Of a stretch of 64,000 bases of DNA, positions 62,254-64,000 are shown in pieces (position 1 is the stretch's first letter; each line of letters begins with the position of its first letter). The translations under genes were made by a program, and so were the position numbers. Origin of the DNA: Vespula vulgaris. Taxonomy: Eukaryota > Arthropoda > Insecta > Hymenoptera > Vespidae. The DNA lies in the NCBI RefSeq assembly GCF_905475345.1, contig NC_066592.1, positions 6,129,501 to 6,193,500 on the forward strand, read 5' to 3'. The notes under the pieces are model-generated. The model made no database searches. It was not told the DNA's origin and worked only from the letters and a program-made list of their open reading frames with translations.

Positions 62254-62639
62254 ATGGCCAAATTCCAATTTCTTCTTGTTCTTGCCTTCGTCGCCGTTAT
62301 GGCAATCTCGGCTCAGGCAGACGATAGTAAGTGATAAATATATATACTATTTATAATAATCATACGAATTAATAAGACATATTAAAGAAAATAATTAAAT
62401 TAGATTTAAATCTTAAGAAGACTTAAAATAGCAAAAAAGAAAATAAAATTTATAAACGATACGTGATACGAAAATTTTCAGACTTACTTCCCGATGATTC
62501 CGTTCCCGAAAAATCAGAAAATTTTGGATGGTCTTGCGGTATTGGTGGTAACAATGCATGTGCCATAAGCTGTGGTCTACACGGACACAACAAGGGCGGT
62601 TATTGTAACAAGAACGAAGTCTGCGTTTGTTATCGTTAA
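62254..62639 (+). CDS. Divergent CS-alpha-beta peptide (gene M)
   Basis: Two exons, 62254-62326 and 62482-62639, give 76 residues. The signal peptide (AKFQFLLVLAFVAVMAISAQ) belongs to a second type, shared only with the relic at 58408. The propiece is acidic (LLPDDSVPEKSENF). Six cysteines with spacing C-7-C-3-C-10-C-5-C-1-C: WSCGIGGNNACAISC, GGYC, VCVCYR. The GGxC before the fourth cysteine is like that of classical defensins, while the short first loop is like the F-K family, so it may link the two groups. Intron phase 1 as in all neighbours. Function unknown. Confidence 0.87.
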
Positions 62640-63064
62640 TGAAAAAGAAATTCTCTCGTAAAGAAAATATCGTTTAAGTATTTTAAAAAAATATTGCCCT
62701 ATATGCTATTATGTAGATTATAGGTAATTTCAATCTAATTGTTTATTTCTTTAAATGAAGAAACTGATTAAACGAACGAACGAACAACATACAAACAACT
62801 TTATAACGCTTCATACAAAATTTGACTAATAATCCTAATAAGATTATATTACAAAATAGTAAATCTATAATAATAAACCATTGTTTCATTAAGCGAATCG
62901 TTATGTTTTTAAGCAATAAAATTAGGGGAAAGAATATTATCGTAAAGATTTAGAAAACGAGTTCTCAACAAAGGAAATATAAAATCCATCTTACAATTAG
63001 ACATGTTTCTATCAATTACATATCGATCTTTGTTGTTCAACAATTGCTCGAGTAGTCACGTCTG
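62640..63064. other. Intergenic stretch
   Basis: A/T-rich, no gene seen. Confidence 0.6.
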
Positions 63065-63163
63065 TTAGCATTTATTGACACATCGTGCTACACACTTGGG
63101 AAATCCATGGTAACGATCGACTGTACACGTTCTGCAATTACACTGAATTACGGGCAGGCTGTC
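63065..63163 (-). CDS. Apamin/MCD-peptide-like cysteine-rich exon
   Basis: On the minus strand an acceptor-like TTTCACAG (63164 upward) precedes 32 codons and a TAA at 63067-63065. The exon starts DSLPVIQ and then has six cysteines: CNCRTC, a ten-residue loop, and CVARCVNKC at the end. The order CxC first, CxxxC later and the sequence CNC-Arg match the layout known for apamin and MCD peptide, small bee venom neurotoxin-like peptides, though with an extra cysteine pair. It is not a CS-alpha-beta defensin, where the order is the reverse. The frame also stays open upstream to 63193, so a different acceptor is possible. No signal-peptide exon was found on this strand, so it may be partial, use a distant exon, or be a relic. 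Confidence 0.55.
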   Translation of the reverse strand, partial: DSLPVIQCNCRTCTVDRYHGFPKCVARCVNKC

Positions 63164-63435
63164 CTGTGAAATTTGTCTTATTGCTAATACGTATTCGGAT
63201 TACCAGTTCTATACTCTGTATTTCTTTGATCAATATATGTAATAAAATATCTTAACATATGTGGTAAATATATAGAATAAACGTAAAGAGTCACCATTAA
63301 AATTATTCTCTTGGGTTTTACTCATTATCTCAAAAGGAAACTTTATCTCTGTCGTTTCAAGGGGAATCATTTGTTTGCTTTTTGATAATCGTCGAAGCAA
63401 AAGCGATTTACAAAATGACACTGTATTATGTATTA

Positions 63436-63443
63436 TATATAAG
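63436..63443 (+). promoter_or_regulatory. TATA box of the damaged gene N
   Basis: TATATAAG lies 71 bases before the ATC at 63507, where the start codon would be expected. Confidence 0.5.
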
Positions 63444-63503
63444 TATCTATATAAAACGGAATGACGCAGTCGAAGAATATTACGTGTTATACGTTGACCC
63501 TTT

Positions 63504-63579
63504 AAAATCACCAAAATCTATTTTCTCGTTTCTATAATATTCATCGCGATAACGACCAACTTAACTGCTCTTGTCGAAG
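63504..63579 (+). pseudogene. Broken signal-peptide exon of defensin gene N
   Basis: One frame encodes a signal-peptide-like stretch (IYFLVSIIFIAITTNL, then ALVE). At the expected initiator the codon at 63507 is ATC, and the frame has a TGA at 63495 with no ATG between. At the expected phase-1 donor after GAAG the dinucleotide is AT (63580-63581) instead of GT. Spacing to the TATA box and to exon 2 fits the cluster. Two separate lesions make function from this exon unlikely; allele or assembly error is the alternative. Confidence 0.6.
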
Positions 63580-63708
63580 ATCAATCATTTATTAAGATAA
63601 ATTGAAGAAAAATAAAATGAACCAAAATATCTATATATACAAATGTTTTATATTAAATATCTGATGAAGCTAATAAATCAATAATATTTAATAATATTAA
63701 GTTTTCAG

Positions 63709-63919
63709 ATGCTGCATCGGAAAATTTGTTAAAACTCATAGAAAACATAGAATTAAAGGAAAAAGACATGACCGAGGAAGGAGTTAGTACACAACGTCGA
63801 GTAACCTGTGACCTTTTATCCTTTCGCGGAATAATTGATTCCTCGGTTTGCATGGCGAATTGTCTGAGCATGGGAAAAGTCGGTGAATATTGCGAACGCG
63901 GTATTTGCGTGTGCCATAA
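63709..63919 (+). CDS. Defensin-1-like mature-peptide exon (gene N, partial)
   Basis: The exon starts in phase 1 after TTTTCAG and ends at the donor GTGAGC in phase 2. It encodes an acidic propiece (ENLLKLIENIELKEKDM), a basic processing site (STQRR) and a mature peptide starting VTCDLLSFRG. Six cysteines follow with spacing C-13-C-3-C-9-C-4-C-1-C (CMANC, GEYC, ICVCH). Among all genes here it is closest to bee and other insect defensin-1. The coding sequence is intact, although the only visible first exon is damaged. A further exon for the C-terminal tail would lie beyond the window, as gene D has. Confidence 0.85.
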
Positions 63920-64000
63920 GTGAGCGTATTTTTTTCTTTTTCTTTATTAATCATTAATTTAATTATTATCATCCTCCTGAGAATCAAAATTATACTCTTG

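Noticed and set aside
1..64000. tRNA, rRNA genes and transposon ends
   Set aside because: I looked for tRNA box motifs, long inverted repeats and transposase-like frames and saw none that I could defend by eye.

Overview
The window is nuclear DNA of an insect, most probably a bee (Hymenoptera, Anthophila). Genes carry small exons with GT-AG introns. The first ~44 kb is full of (GA)n, (TA)n and (CA)n microsatellites. The last gene exon is very close to the bee defensin-1 (royalisin) type. A six-cysteine exon at 63.1 kb has the layout of the apamin / mast-cell-degranulating (MCD) peptide family, which as far as I know is restricted to bees. The species cannot be named from sequence alone.

Layout. 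(1) 1-10.4 kb: no gene I can defend, only microsatellites and two weak exon candidates. (2) 11.1-15.7 kb, minus strand: four coding exons of a troponin C in which only the fourth EF-hand loop is canonical, as in flight-muscle (F1/TpnC4-type) troponin C; the start exon is not found. (3) 18.7-33.7 kb, plus strand: a calmodulin-like gene with five common exons encoding a 150-residue four-EF-hand core. At least three alternative 5' exons all end in phase 0 and so can join the core: a lysine/alanine/glycine/proline-rich one at 22.7 kb and two paralogous short ones with their own ATGs at 25.9 and 29.3 kb. (4) 33.7-44.8 kb: non-coding, microsatellite-rich, probably 3' UTR and intergenic DNA. (5) 44.8-46.7 kb, minus strand: ERp44, an ER thioredoxin-fold protein with a CRFS motif and an RDEL tail. 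(6) 48.2-64 kb: a dense cluster of small secreted cysteine-stabilised alpha/beta (CS-alpha-beta, defensin-fold) peptide genes, mostly on the plus strand.

The cluster is the most interesting part. It holds three classical defensin-like genes (48.2, 51.6, 53.0 kb), a frameshifted one (49.2 kb), a relic with three Cys-to-Tyr changes (50.2 kb), and a separate family of five very similar genes (55.4, 56.8, 58.6, 59.6, 61.0 kb) plus a divergent sixth (62.3 kb). There are two broken first-exon relics (57.6 and 58.4 kb). At the right edge is a defensin-1-like gene whose recognisable first exon has lost its start codon and splice donor. In every resolved gene a phase-1 intron separates the signal-peptide exon from the cysteine-rich exon, and a TATA box generally lies about 70 bases before the ATG. 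The opposite-strand apamin/MCD-like exon sits between the last two plus-strand members. I read this as a rapidly turning-over (birth-and-death) locus of defence peptides, possibly with venom peptides. Function of the new family is unknown and cannot be read from sequence.
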